Assembly: GCA_964440605.1 (NCBI GenBank)
Contig: CAYTSW010000003.1
Coordinates: 7,919 to 71,918 of the forward strand
Source of the DNA: CAYTSW01 sp964440605
Lineage (GTDB): Bacteria > Planctomycetota > Phycisphaerae > Phycisphaerales > UBA1924
Direction: 5' to 3'
DNA length: 64,000 nt
Shown: piece by piece, positions 52,344 to 61,267 of the stretch
Layout of the letters: the number at the start of each line of letters is the position of its first letter
Position numbering within the stretch: the first letter of the stretch is position 1
Program-made: the position numbers and the translations under genes
Notes under the pieces: model-generated
Told to the model about the DNA's origin: nothing
The model's database searches: none
Seen by the model: only the letters and a program-made list of their open reading frames with translations

Positions 52344-53770
52344 AGCTGGTACTCGACGACGCCGAAGCGTTCGGCACGGCTCACCTTGTCGCTCGCCCAG
52401 AGACCCGCGAGCACGAACTCCACGCAGCTCGCCCGCACCGCGGCGTCGTCGCTCGCGTTCACCTCGAAGGCCTTGTCCCACACGGGCGGCACACGCTTGA
52501 GCATCTCGGCGTAGTGGGCGCTGGGGAGCGTGTCGCCGACTTCGATGCGCGTGCCCTCGGCGAAGAGTTCGGCGATCTCAGCGAAGCCGTGCTCGCTGAC
52601 GTACTCCTCGAAGACGTTGCGGATGGCCTCGGCGAAGATCGCGTCGAGCGCTTGCCGCTCCGTGAGCTGGTGTGACGACATCAGGTCCAGCTCGAGCTTG
52701 CCCGCGGCCGAGGCGTGGAAGTGGGCGAGGTCGGAGATGCGCGGCACCGCGGGCGTCGGCTCGCGCTTGCTCGCGAGCTTGATGGCGCGCTGGCGGGCGC
52801 TGGCGACCATCGTGCGGTAGTTCGCGATCGAGAACCGCGCCGAGACGCCCGACTCCTGATCGACGTACGCGCTCGTGCGCGCCACGCGGGCCATCTCCTC
52901 GCACACCTCGAGCATGAACCGCGGCACCTGCACGGGGAACTCGCCCCCGAGGTCGGTGTCGGACTCGCTCAGGATGATCTCGATGCCCAGGTCGCGCTCG
53001 CGCGGGTAGTGCGTGTGGATCGTCGTGCCGATGCGGTCCTTGAGCTGCGGGATGACCTTGCCCGAGCGGTTGTACGTGCTCGGGTTGGCCGAGAAGAGGA
53101 TGAGCACATCGAGGTCAAACGAGACCGGGTAGCCGCGGATCTGGATGTCGCGCTCTTCCAGGGCGTTGAAGAGGCCGACCTGCACGAGTTCGTCGAGGTC
53201 GGGCAGTTCGTTCATCGCGAACATGCCGCGGTGCATGCGCGGCACAAGACCGAAGTGCAGCGCGTCCTCCGTCGACATGCTCACGCCCGAGGCGAGCTTG
53301 GCGGGGTCGATCTCGCCGATGATGTCGGCGAACTTCGTCCCCGGCGCCAGCCGCTCGGCATACCGCTTCTCGCGGCTCCACCAGGCGATGGGCAACTCCT
53401 CGGGCGAGCGGTGCCCGATGGCGGCCTGGCCCATCGATGTGATCGGGTGCGTCGGGTCTTCGTGCACCGGACAACCGGGCAGGTCGAGGTACGGCACCCA
53501 CGGGTCGAGGAAGTCGCGCAGGCGGCGCATCAGGCGGCTCTTGGCCTGGCCTTTCTCGCCGAGGAAGAGCAGGTCGTGCCCCGCGAGGATGCCGTTGACG
53601 AGTTCGGGGATGACGGTGTCGTCGTAGCCGACGATGCCAGGGAAGAGCTCATCGCCGCGTTTGAGCGCCTCGACGAGGTTGTCGCGCAGTTCGTCTTTGA
53701 TGGTTTTCGAGCGCCAACCGCTGGCCTGGAGAGCGGCGAGCGTGCGGATGTCGGGCGCGTGGTCGGTCAT
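52340..53770 (-). CDS. MoxR-family AAA+ ATPase
   Basis: 476 residues from the ATG at 53770. Walker A reads GEKGQAKS (71-78); Ala before Lys is normal for the MoxR group (GxPGxAKT). Further motifs are [16 protein letters not shown] (Walker B region), [18 protein letters not shown] and [25 protein letters not shown] (sensor 1 and arginine finger). The C-terminal ~150 residues are helical. It is the first gene of a coupled pair with the VWA protein. A TAGCGT about 40 nt upstream may be its -10. Confidence 0.85.
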   Translation of the reverse strand: MTDHAPDIRTLAALQASGWRSKTIKDELRDNLVEALKRGDELFPGIVGYDDTVIPELVNGILAGHDLLFLGEKGQAKSRLMRRLRDFLDPWVPYLDLPGCPVHEDPTHPITSMGQAAIGHRSPEELPIAWWSREKRYAERLAPGTKFADIIGEIDPAKLASGVSMSTEDALHFGLVPRMHRGMFAMNELPDLDELVQVGLFNALEERDIQIRGYPVSFDLDVLILFSANPSTYNRSGKVIPQLKDRIGTTIHTHYPRERDLGIEIILSESDTDLGGEFPVQVPRFMLEVCEEMARVARTSAYVDQESGVSARFSIANYRTMVASARQRAIKLASKREPTPAVPRISDLAHFHASAAGKLELDLMSSHQLTERQALDAIFAEAIRNVFEEYVSEHGFAEIAELFAEGTRIEVGDTLPSAHYAEMLKRVPPVWDKAFEVNASDDAAVRASCVEFVLAGLWASDKVSRAERFGVVEYQL

Positions 53771-53914
53771 GCGTGCGGTTCCCCGGCGTGGTGCGGATCG
53801 AACGCTAGGCGCGGCCGGCAGGCGCCCAAGGCTCGCGACGCACATCGGTGCGCCGGCTGCCGGAAACACGTTTGGCGGAAACCTGTACTCCAACCGGGCA
53901 AGCCCCCGCATCGA

Positions 53915-54511
53915 CTACGCGCTGCCGACGCCGGACTCGACCGCGCCGGGCGCCCGCGCACCGCACTCCGGACACACCGCCCCGCCTGGCAGCCCAACGC
54001 GGTCGTACCCGCACCCGGCACAAACCGCGAAGTCGACCGGCTCGCGGGTGACCCTCTCGGTCTCCAGCGGCACCCGCACCACCACCGTCGCGACGAGCGC
54101 CGGCAACTGCAGCGTCAACATCGACGCCAACAAAGGCGCAGACCAACCACTGAAGAAGTACCACGCGAGCCCCGCGACCGGCAGAATCGCGACCGACGCC
54201 ACCACGCGCGAGAGTTGTGGGTCCGACTCCGAGCGCCGCGGCGACGCGGCATCGAGCACCTGCGCCAGCAAGAGTGCGGGCAAGCCCAACACCACGCCCA
54301 TCGCCGCGAAGAGTGCCACGAGAACAACGCCGCCCACCAACACGACCGGTGCCCACGCCGTCAACAAAGACAGGTTCCAGCCCAGCACCACAAGCAGCAC
54401 GACGACACCGACGCCCGCGTTCATCTCGAACGTTCGGCGCACGCGCCTGGGCAGCAGTTCGCTCGATGCCGCAACGGGCCCGGTTTCCCGCTCGCGGCCG
54501 CTCGCGCTCAC
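53915..54511 (-). CDS. Membrane protein with C-terminal zinc ribbon
   Basis: 198 residues. After a polar N terminus there are two hydrophobic hairpins (about 33-80 and 105-148), then a soluble tail with CAGCGYDRVGL...CPECGA, a CxxC...CxxC zinc ribbon that is widespread in planctomycete membrane proteins. The ribbon probably faces the cytoplasm. It starts 5 bp after the DUF4230-like gene ends, so the two are likely co-transcribed. Function unknown. Confidence 0.7.
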   Translation of the reverse strand: MSASGRERETGPVAASSELLPRRVRRTFEMNAGVGVVVLLVVLGWNLSLLTAWAPVVLVGGVVLVALFAAMGVVLGLPALLLAQVLDAASPRRSESDPQLSRVVASVAILPVAGLAWYFFSGWSAPLLASMLTLQLPALVATVVVRVPLETERVTREPVDFAVCAGCGYDRVGLPGGAVCPECGARAPGAVESGVGSA

Positions 54512-54516
54512 GAGTC

Positions 54517-55203
54517 TCAGACCCCGGCGAACTGGCGCTTGACCTGTTCGTCCAGCTCCATCCGATCACCCGAAATATCGCGCTCGTCCGTGGGCCGCGG
54601 CCACTCCACACGCACCCGCGCATCGAACAGCTCGAGCAGTTGCCGCAGTTGCCGCTCGACCGAACGCCGTGCCTCCTCGGCGTAGCGCTGCTCGCTGCGC
54701 TGAAACAGTTCGGCCGCCTGCTCGCGCGCCGATTCCATGAGATCGGCCTGCGTCTGCGCCGTCATGGGGATGACGTCCACCAAACCCATGATCCGCCCGG
54801 CCTGGATGTCGTACGGCTTCACGTCGGCGAGGCGTAGCGTGCCCTCCACGTCGGGCAGACGGATCAGGAAACAGTCTTCCGCCTCCTGCACCACGTCCTC
54901 CGGACGCAGGCGGTTGAGGTCGATGAAGTACTGCTTGTCGAACGCGAAGATCATCGCGATCTTCGCCTGGCTCATCACGATCGGGGGCAGCCAGCCCCAC
55001 CCGCGCGTCATCGTCGCGATCTCCTTGGCGTGCACCTCCAGCCCCACCAGCTTGCCCACCGCCCGCACGCGCTCGGTCACGAGGTCCGTCGCTACCACCT
55101 GCGTCGGCGCCTTGCGCCCCGACCGGCGTACGAGCAACAGCACCGCACCGACGGTCACGCCGCCCAACGCAACCCCGGCAATCAACAAAAGAGCTTCAGT
55201 CAT
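54517..55203 (-). CDS. DUF4230-like membrane-anchored protein
   Basis: 228 residues: one N-terminal membrane helix (about 4-25), then a mixed domain (KLVGLEVHAKEIATMTRGWGWLP...IMSQAKIAMIFAFDKQYFIDL.RL...) resembling DUF4230, and a long charged helix (~165-205: AREQAAELFQRSEQRYAEEA...). The DUF4230 assignment rests on order and pattern and is tentative. It stands upstream of the zinc-ribbon membrane protein. Confidence 0.55.
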   Translation of the reverse strand: MTEALLLIAGVALGGVTVGAVLLLVRRSGRKAPTQVVATDLVTERVRAVGKLVGLEVHAKEIATMTRGWGWLPPIVMSQAKIAMIFAFDKQYFIDLNRLRPEDVVQEAEDCFLIRLPDVEGTLRLADVKPYDIQAGRIMGLVDVIPMTAQTQADLMESAREQAAELFQRSEQRYAEEARRSVERQLRQLLELFDARVRVEWPRPTDERDISGDRMELDEQVKRQFAGV

Positions 55204-55290
55204 GCGTCATTGTTGGTCGGAAGCGGGCGCGGCGCGTTTCAGACGTCCCGACACCCCTCGCAGACGCAGTGAGAGCGGTTCTACGCCTAT

Positions 55291-56136
55291 TCAGGCCCCG
55301 GTGGTCTGGGCCGCGGCGGCTTCTTCGGGCGAACGGTCCGCCACCTCGAAGGAACGGATCAGGCAGTTGCCCGCCGCCGCCGCGAACGCCAGACCGAGAA
55401 AGAACCCCGTCACGACGCCCGCCGCCACCGCGAGCTTGCCAAACGTCCCCGCCTGCGGCGGCAGGCCGGCGAGGTACGCCAAGCCCGCGAGGATCGCCCC
55501 GAGCACGGCCCCCGCGCCCGCCGCTCGAATCAGATACCACACCGACCGCTCGGGCCGCCGCGACCAGACGTGCACCGCGGCGCACACGATCGCTATCAGC
55601 CCCACCCCGAGCGACGCGATCATCAGCGGCATCATCCGCACGCCGGCGTACACCTTGAACTGACTGGCCTCGCCCCGACCCAGCAGCGTCGCCGGCAACT
55701 GAGGCTCGCCCAACGCGCCGAGCACCACGAAGGGCCCGGCGCAGGTCAACAGCGCCAACGCCAACGCATCGTTCGTACCGCCACGCACAATCCGCACCCC
55801 GAGGAATCCCGCCAGCGCCGCGCTGATCGCAAACAGCACGTCGAAGAAGGCCGGGCGGTTATCCACCCCCTCGATCATCGTGAGCGCGAGCACGCCCAGC
55901 GCCAACACGCCCCCGAGCGCCAACACCCCCCCGCCCACCAGCGGGGCGCTCGTGCGCACGATCCGCGCCAGCGGCATCACCGCGGCGCTCGCCTTCGGGC
56001 CCAGCCGCTTCCGCGCGGCGTCGTCGCTCGTCTGACTCGTCGGATCGCTGGTCATCCACTCACTCGCGTCGCTCGCCTGTACCGGCGGAAGGCCATCGTA
56101 CGCCCATCCGCTCCCCTCGGTTCGTCGCTCCGTCAC
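55291..56136 (-). CDS. Multi-pass membrane protein coupled to a diguanylate cyclase
   Basis: 281 residues from a GTG that overlaps the cyclase stop (GTGA), so translation is coupled. A polar ~50-residue N terminus precedes about seven hydrophobic segments (~62-85, 95-115, 120-142, 170-192, 205-227, 232-255). No family signature recognised. The coupling suggests it belongs to the same signalling or surface process as the GGDEF protein. Confidence 0.6.
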   Translation of the reverse strand: MTERRTEGSGWAYDGLPPVQASDASEWMTSDPTSQTSDDAARKRLGPKASAAVMPLARIVRTSAPLVGGGVLALGGVLALGVLALTMIEGVDNRPAFFDVLFAISAALAGFLGVRIVRGGTNDALALALLTCAGPFVVLGALGEPQLPATLLGRGEASQFKVYAGVRMMPLMIASLGVGLIAIVCAAVHVWSRRPERSVWYLIRAAGAGAVLGAILAGLAYLAGLPPQAGTFGKLAVAAGVVTGFFLGLAFAAAAGNCLIRSFEVADRSPEEAAAAQTTGA

Positions 56137-57182
56137 GCCGCCTTCAGCGCCCGCGTCGCCCTGTTCCGCCCCGCCCGCTTGCTCGCGTACAAGGCCTGAT
56201 CCGCCAGGCGTTTGAGGTGCGCCGTGTTCTGCGCGCCGTGCTCACGCACCAGCGCGATCCCCGCGCTCACCCCGGGCCAGGGCGCCGCGAGGCCCGCGCC
56301 CGCCGGGTGACGCGCGAACAGGTCGATGATCCGCTTCGCCGCCGCCTCGGCCCGCGGCCCGTCCGTGCCCGCCATGACGAGAAAGAACTCGTCGCCTCCG
56401 ATGCGCGCCGCCAAGTCGCCCTCGCGGATGTGGGCCCCGAGCAGATCGCCGATGATCTTCAACGCTCGATCCCCCGTCTCGTGCCCGCAGGTGTCGTTCA
56501 GACGCTTGAAGTGGTCGAGGTCCATCGCGATCAGCGCAAGCTCCTCGCCCGTCGCGCGCGCCTGATCGATCAATCGCTCCAGCGCACCATCGAATCCCCG
56601 CCTGTTGTAGAGGCCTGTCAGCTCATCACGCTCCGAGAGGTGCTGGAGATGGGCCGTCCGTCGCGACGCCTCGCGATGCACCAGCGCGTCGAGCTCGCGC
56701 CGCAGCCGCGCCGCCTCGAGCCGGTCGCGGTGGGCCGAGGTGAGCGCGCCGTGCACCGCCCGTGCCAGCGGCCCGAGGAGCGGGTCGTCGCCCTCCTCGA
56801 GCAGACGCTGGAACGAATCCGCGCGATCACTCGTGGCCAGCGTCCGGATCCGCCCGATGATGCGCTCGCGCCGACCCAGCGTCGACGTTGCCGGCCGCAC
56901 GACCAGAGGCCGCGCCACGCACACCCCAACGAACAGGCTCAGCCCCAGCCCCCCCAGCAATGCGCCCGCGGTCGGCGCACCGACCGCGAGCATCGCGAAC
57001 GCCGATACCGCCTGCAGCGCGCACACCAGCATCACCAACGCCCCCACACGCGACGCGACCACGACGCGGGCCGACGGCTCGACGGCCCCGTCCACCGGCG
57101 CTCCAGACTGGTCTGGCCCGTGTTCCACGGTTGCGCCATCGGCGGCTCGGCCCGCCCACTTTCGAGCGGCTGCACCCCTCAT
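56133..57182 (-). CDS. Diguanylate cyclase (GGDEF)
   Basis: 349 residues if started at the ATG 57182; a GTG at 57263 is possible but would overlap the upstream gene region. Two membrane helices lie near residues 45-90 with almost no periplasmic loop. A cytoplasmic helical linker (about 100-175) and a GGDEF domain follow (about 185-345): RDELTGLYNRRGF, IGGDEFFLV with GGDEF intact at 262-266, and the inhibitory RxxD site (REGD) five residues before it. It should make cyclic di-GMP with product inhibition, favouring a sessile, surface-attached state. No EAL or PilZ protein is in the window. Confidence 0.85.
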   Translation of the reverse strand: MRGAAARKWAGRAADGATVEHGPDQSGAPVDGAVEPSARVVVASRVGALVMLVCALQAVSAFAMLAVGAPTAGALLGGLGLSLFVGVCVARPLVVRPATSTLGRRERIIGRIRTLATSDRADSFQRLLEEGDDPLLGPLARAVHGALTSAHRDRLEAARLRRELDALVHREASRRTAHLQHLSERDELTGLYNRRGFDGALERLIDQARATGEELALIAMDLDHFKRLNDTCGHETGDRALKIIGDLLGAHIREGDLAARIGGDEFFLVMAGTDGPRAEAAAKRIIDLFARHPAGAGLAAPWPGVSAGIALVREHGAQNTAHLKRLADQALYASKRAGRNRATRALKAA

Positions 57183-57241
57183 GTGTCCCGACAACCCCCC
57201 CGCCGCCGTTCCCCGATCGCCCACCGCCGTGAACCGAGGGT

Positions 57242-58117
57242 TTACACCCCGACCGGGTGCCACACCGTTTTCATCTCAACCAACGGCTCGATGACCCAGG
57301 GCGATTCTCGGACCCCGTTGTCGTACCACTCATCGTCATTCACCGTCATCGTGCGCACCCGCTTAACGTTCTCGCTCGCGCCGCCGCGGAGCGTGCGCGC
57401 AACGTCATCGCCCACGTTCGCCGCGGTGACGGCCGCGATGCCCCGGTGCTCGGCGATCCACGACGCCAACTGCTCCGGATCACCCGTGAGGATGTTCAGC
57501 ACGCCCGCCGGCACGTCGCTCGTCGCGCAGACCTCGCCCAACACGCTCGCGGGCACCGGGTTGCCCGGGCCGGCGACCGCGACCACCGCGTTCCCCGCGC
57601 ACAACGCCGGCGCCACCAGCGACACCAGCCCAAGCAGGCCCGGCGACGCGCCGCACACCGCGACCACCACGCCTGTCGGCTCCGGCGCGGTGAAGACGTA
57701 GTACGGACCGTTGACCGCGTTGCAGCAGCCCAGCACCTGCGACAGCTTGTCCGTCCACCCCGCGAACGCCACCAGACGATCCACCGAAGCCTCCACCTCA
57801 CGCCTCGCCTGCGACTCAGCCACCGCCCCGGTGATGGTCAACGCCTCGACCATCTCGCTCCGCTTGCCCTCGAGCATCTCGGCCATGCGGTAAAGGATCT
57901 GCCCGCGGTTGTAGGCGGCCCGAGCCGCCCATCCCGCCTGCGCACCGTCGGCGACACGCACCGCGTCGCGCAGGTCCTTGCGCGACGCCCGGCAGGCGTG
58001 CCCCGCCGTGCGGCCCGAGCCATCGACGACGGGCAGCGTGCGCCCCGACTCCGAGCGCGGGAACGCGCCGCCCACATACATCTTCCACGTCTTCATGATC
58101 GGCAGTCGCGTGCTCAT
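57242..58117 (-). CDS. Short aldehyde-dehydrogenase-like protein without catalytic half
   Basis: 291 residues, against ~480 for a full aldehyde dehydrogenase. The N-terminal NAD-binding half is recognisable: MYVGGAFPRSESGR, AVRVADGAQAGWAARAAYNRGQILYRMAEMLE, PTGVVVAVCGASPGLLGL, ALCAGNAVVAVAGPGNPVPA and PAGVLNILTGDPEQLASW. The region with the catalytic Cys and following barrel is missing, replaced by a distinct end (NVKRVRTMTVNDDEWYDNG...VEMKTVWHPVG). The frame is intact, so it is probably a real short paralogue, catalytically dead or working with a partner, not a recent truncation. A TATCCT about 45 nt upstream may be its -10. Confidence 0.7.
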   Translation of the reverse strand: MSTRLPIMKTWKMYVGGAFPRSESGRTLPVVDGSGRTAGHACRASRKDLRDAVRVADGAQAGWAARAAYNRGQILYRMAEMLEGKRSEMVEALTITGAVAESQARREVEASVDRLVAFAGWTDKLSQVLGCCNAVNGPYYVFTAPEPTGVVVAVCGASPGLLGLVSLVAPALCAGNAVVAVAGPGNPVPASVLGEVCATSDVPAGVLNILTGDPEQLASWIAEHRGIAAVTAANVGDDVARTLRGGASENVKRVRTMTVNDDEWYDNGVRESPWVIEPLVEMKTVWHPVGV

Positions 58118-58196
58118 CGGGGCCCCAGTTCCAGAACGCGTGCGCAGTCTCACGCACCTGCGCAGGATACCCCTCGGGGCCGGCCCGCGTCGTCTG

Positions 58197-58202
58197 TACA
58201 GT
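58197..58202 (+). promoter_or_regulatory. Leaderless -10 element of the 275-residue membrane protein
   Basis: TACAGT, 6 nt (GCACTG), then ATG at 58209. No Shine-Dalgarno. Confidence 0.45.
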
Positions 58203-58208
58203 GCACTG

Positions 58209-59036
58209 ATGACCGTTCCGGGCCGCCCATCCAGCCTCCGGGCCTTGCGTATGCGTTCCCGCGCCCACGCGGCGCGTCCGGCCCAGGACGACCAGCCGGA
58301 CGAACCTGCCGCCACACCCTTCGACCTCGAGAACGCCAGGCTCCTGCTCGAGCAGGTGCGCTACCTCGTCGACGACGAGCGCAGCTTCGGCGAGAAACTC
58401 GTCAGCGACCGCAAGATCAAGCTCTCCGTCCTCGCGATCATCGCCGGCCTCGGGCTGCTGCGACCGGAGTTCGTCGTCGTCCTGCTCGAGCTGCTCACCT
58501 CCGGCACGATCCCGGGCTGGATCGCCTGCGTCGTGACGGCCTTCACCGCATGGGCCTTGCTCTCGGCGCTGGTGCTCGTCCTCGCCGAGGCACCCGTCCT
58601 GCGCCGCTCGACGCTGCTGAATCCATCGGACGCCGAGAGCACGCCCGACGCCGACACGCCGGACGATGCGAAGGCGGATGAGGACGAGGACGACGACTCC
58701 GACGACGACGAGCAGGAGCTCTTCGACCCGCAGGTGACCTTCTCCGCCGCGCTCACCGTGCTCTACGGCGAGCCTTCCGAGCCCGACGACTGGCCCGACG
58801 CACTCGCGGGCATCCGCCGGCGCGTCGAGGAGTATCGCCTGGCTTATGCGCGGCTGGCGTGGAAGAACCGGCGCGTGCGTAAACGCCTCGAGCGCGGCAC
58901 GAGCCACTTGATCCTCGGTTTCGTGGGCGTCATTATTCTTCTCGTGCTCGGCTCAGCCGCGAGCCTCGACGATGGTCACGGTTCGGCCGTGGCCCCGACG
59001 AAGGCTCCGAGCACGGAAGGACCGCCCGATGCGTGA
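58209..59036 (+). CDS. Membrane protein with central acidic loop, unknown
   Basis: 275 residues. A polar N terminus leads to two adjacent membrane helices (about 78-96 and 105-125), a highly acidic loop (~140-165, DEDEDDDSDDDEQE), a soluble helical part (YRLAYARLAWKNRRVRKRLERG) and a third membrane helix (~235-252). The DRKIK...membrane pair...long helix...membrane layout faintly recalls the PycTM-type effectors of cyclic-nucleotide defence, but no cyclase is adjacent and the link is weak. Its stop overlaps the next start (GCGTGA within ATGCGTGA). Confidence 0.6.
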   Translation: MTVPGRPSSLRALRMRSRAHAARPAQDDQPDEPAATPFDLENARLLLEQVRYLVDDERSFGEKLVSDRKIKLSVLAIIAGLGLLRPEFVVVLLELLTSGTIPGWIACVVTAFTAWALLSALVLVLAEAPVLRRSTLLNPSDAESTPDADTPDDAKADEDEDDDSDDDEQELFDPQVTFSAALTVLYGEPSEPDDWPDALAGIRRRVEEYRLAYARLAWKNRRVRKRLERGTSHLILGFVGVIILLVLGSAASLDDGHGSAVAPTKAPSTEGPPDA

Positions 59037-59226
59037 GCGCACGAAACCCATCAAGCCGGTGCATCGCAAGGCAGAGAAGCCCTCGCGCCGCGGGACCGGC
59101 GACGCGGACTATCTGCGCGAGCTACGCCGCGAGAACGCCGCCCTCCTGCGCGACGAGCGCGACAGGCGGGCGCGTGAGCAGGCGAGCTTCTGGGGGCGCC
59201 TGCTGAGCCGCATCGCGGTGCCCTGA
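59029..59226 (+). CDS. Small basic coiled-coil protein
   Basis: 65 residues from the ATG at 59029, with GGAAGGA placed inside the upstream gene, so the two are translationally coupled. A basic N terminus (RERTKPIKPVHRKAEKPSRR) is followed by one long helix with heptad character (DADYLRELRRENAALLRDER) and a short hydrophobic end (FWGRLLSRIAVP). It may bind the upstream membrane protein. No family recognised. Confidence 0.55.
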   Translation: MRERTKPIKPVHRKAEKPSRRGTGDADYLRELRRENAALLRDERDRRAREQASFWGRLLSRIAVP

Positions 59227-59241
59227 GCGTCGATCCGTCTC

Positions 59242-60408
59242 TCACCGCACGCGCCGGTCATCCAGCACGCGCACCGTCATCTCGACGTGAGCCGTCACCG
59301 TGAGCTCGCCCGCCTCCACGGGCGTCGGCGCCGAAGCCGCGGCGTCCATCTCCATCCGCGCCACGCCGCGCATCATCGGACGCGGGCCCTGCGTGTCGCC
59401 CTCACGCACCTCGACGATGTCGCCCAGCGGGCGGCCAATCGCCTCGGCGAGCGCCTGCGCGCGCTGCCGCGCGATGCGCATCGCCCGCTTCAACGCCTGC
59501 TGGTACAGCTCCTCGCGGTTGCTGAGCTCGAAACTCACGCCGCTCATGTCGTTGGCGCCGGCCTTGATCGCCGCGTCGATCACCGGGCCGATCGTGTCGA
59601 TGTCCGTCGTCACGCGGATGGCCGCGTAGCTCTGGTAGCCCGTCAGCTCGCGCTCGTCGCGATCGCGGCGGTAGGTGTACTGCGGGCTCAGGCTGATCGA
59701 CACCGTCTGCACCTGCTCGTCCTCGGCGCCGGCCTCCTTGACGGCCTTGATCACCGCGTCCATCACGCGATTCGTCTCGCCCTGCGCGGCGCCGGCGGTG
59801 TCGCGCGTGAAGCGCACGCCCACGGTCGTGCTCGCGCGGTCGGGGCGTGCGGTCACCTCGCCGGGGGCTGAAACCGTGATAAGGGTCGGCGCTTGGGCCT
59901 CGTCCGACTGAGCCCGCCGACTCTCCGACGCCGCCCGCCGCGCAACGCGCTCAGCGACGAGCGTCTGTTCGTCCGGCTGGTTCGCCGCCACGATGAGGTC
60001 GCTGGCCATGGACCATGCCTTCGGTTCCGCCGGCGCCGTGAACGTGGTCGCGCCCGCTACCGGGAGTCGGAACACGGTTTCCGCCTGTGCCGCGTCCAAC
60101 ACGATCGGGGCATTGCCCCAACCGGGCCCGTACCGATACACCCCCTCCAGGATCACACGCGTCCCGTCGCGGTACAGCGGTCGGAAGACGCCCAGCGAGC
60201 CCTCCCGATACAGCAGATCGGCGATCTGCTTGCTCGTGGCGGGCGGCAGAACGCCGGCCCAACGCTCAAGCGTCGCGCTGCGCACGTCGCCGATCGTGTA
60301 CGCGGGCAGGCGCGACGCGACGGCCTGGGCGGGCGGTCCGGCGTGGACCGCTCCGGCCCACACCGACACCAGACAGACGACCGAAGCGACGACAAGCGGC
60401 ATGCGCAT
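59242..60408 (-). CDS. SIMPL-domain (DUF541) exported protein
   Basis: 388 residues with a signal peptide ending near VHAGP and AAGGAG 8 nt before the start. Residues ~176-385 are a SIMPL domain: LITVSAPGEVTARPDRASTTVGVRF, NRVMDAVIKAVKEAG, LSPQYTY, GYQSYAAIRVTTDI, GANDMSGVSFEL. The N-terminal ~140 residues of the mature protein are an extra domain without a name here. SIMPL proteins are periplasmic with loosely defined roles in envelope stress. A TATACA about 20 nt before the start codon is a likely -10. Confidence 0.8.
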   Translation of the reverse strand: MRMPLVVASVVCLVSVWAGAVHAGPPAQAVASRLPAYTIGDVRSATLERWAGVLPPATSKQIADLLYREGSLGVFRPLYRDGTRVILEGVYRYGPGWGNAPIVLDAAQAETVFRLPVAGATTFTAPAEPKAWSMASDLIVAANQPDEQTLVAERVARRAASESRRAQSDEAQAPTLITVSAPGEVTARPDRASTTVGVRFTRDTAGAAQGETNRVMDAVIKAVKEAGAEDEQVQTVSISLSPQYTYRRDRDERELTGYQSYAAIRVTTDIDTIGPVIDAAIKAGANDMSGVSFELSNREELYQQALKRAMRIARQRAQALAEAIGRPLGDIVEVREGDTQGPRPMMRGVARMEMDAAASAPTPVEAGELTVTAHVEMTVRVLDDRRVR

Positions 60409-60523
60409 GGTGATCTCCTTCTCCCTGTGTATAGGTGGGCGGCGCGGGTCGGGTTCGCCCTGATCTCGGCCGGTGCGGGTCCCGATGGCGGCCGCGTCCG
60501 GCGTCGGGGCTCAAAACGACATC

Positions 60524-60546
60524 GGGCGGGCCCTGGAGGCCCGCCC
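60524..60546 (-). terminator. Intrinsic terminator downstream of the H1-like gene
   Basis: Stem GGGCGGGCC / GGCCCGCCC with a 5-base loop, followed on the minus strand by GATGTCGTTTTGAG. A second hairpin without a T tract lies closer to the gene (60635-60657, CCGGCGGC / GCCGCCGG). Confidence 0.6.
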
Positions 60547-60664
60547 GTGTCGGTGTGCCGTCGGTGCCCCCAACGCGGGGGCGGTGTGTGCCGGTTCGCG
60601 GGTCGCCCGTGGCGGATCAACCCGGCGGGTGCCTCCGGCGGCGTCTAGGGCCGCCGGGGGCGGG

Positions 60665-61087
60665 TCACATGAGCGTGGGAGCGGCGGGAGCCGCCTTCTT
60701 GGTGGCGCGCTTGCGGGCCTTCTTCTTGGTCCCCCGCTTTTTGGTGGCCCGCTTCTTGGTCGCACGCTTCTTCGAGCGCTTCTTGGCCGTCTTCTTCTTG
60801 GCCTTCTTTTTGGTGGCCCGCTTCTTGGCGGCCTTCTTCTTGGTCTTCTTCTTCGTGGCACGCTTCTTGGTCGCACGCTTCTTCGTGGCCCGCTTCTTGG
60901 AGGCCTTCTTCTTGGTCTTCTTCTTCGTGGCACGCTTCTTGGTCGCACGCTTCTTCGTAGCGCGCTTCTTGGCGGCCTTCTTCTTCGACGCCTTCTTGGT
61001 CGAGCGCTTCTTGCTGGCGCGCTTCTTCGACGTCTTCTTCTTCGCGCGCTTCTTCGTGGCGCGCTTCTTGGCAGTCCTCTTGGCCAT
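60665..61087 (-). CDS. Histone H1-like lysine-rich nucleoid protein
   Basis: 140 residues from the ATG at 61087 with a strong GAGGAGG site. Almost the whole chain is KKRATKK, KKKTKKKA and SKKR units, with Ala, Thr and Ser as the only common other residues; a block RATKKRATKKRATKKKTKKK occurs twice. It ends in KAAPAAPTLM. Such H1-like tails bind and condense DNA, and many planctomycetes have visibly compact nucleoids. Being so repetitive, the gene length may differ between strains or be misassembled. A TACAGT about 75 nt upstream with TTGGAC 18 bp before it may be the promoter. Confidence 0.8.
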   Translation of the reverse strand: MAKRTAKKRATKKRAKKKTSKKRASKKRSTKKASKKKAAKKRATKKRATKKRATKKKTKKKASKKRATKKRATKKRATKKKTKKKAAKKRATKKKAKKKTAKKRSKKRATKKRATKKRGTKKKARKRATKKAAPAAPTLM

Positions 61088-61160
61088 GGGAGACCTCCTC
61101 AAAGGTTCGGAGCACGAGGAAAGTCAGCACACACGGACACCGTGGCACACATTGTGGAAA

Positions 61161-61190
61161 ACTGTACCGCTATCGGTACACCCCGTCCAA
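61161..61190 (-). promoter_or_regulatory. Candidate promoter of the H1-like gene
   Basis: On the minus strand TTGGAC, 18 bp, TACAGT; leader about 65 nt. Confidence 0.3.
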
Positions 61191-61267
61191 CGCCTTCAAC
61201 TTCTTGCGCACTTCTCCACGCCCACCACCACCGCTGCCAACGAAGCGCTCCGTCGGCGCTCGGCGCG

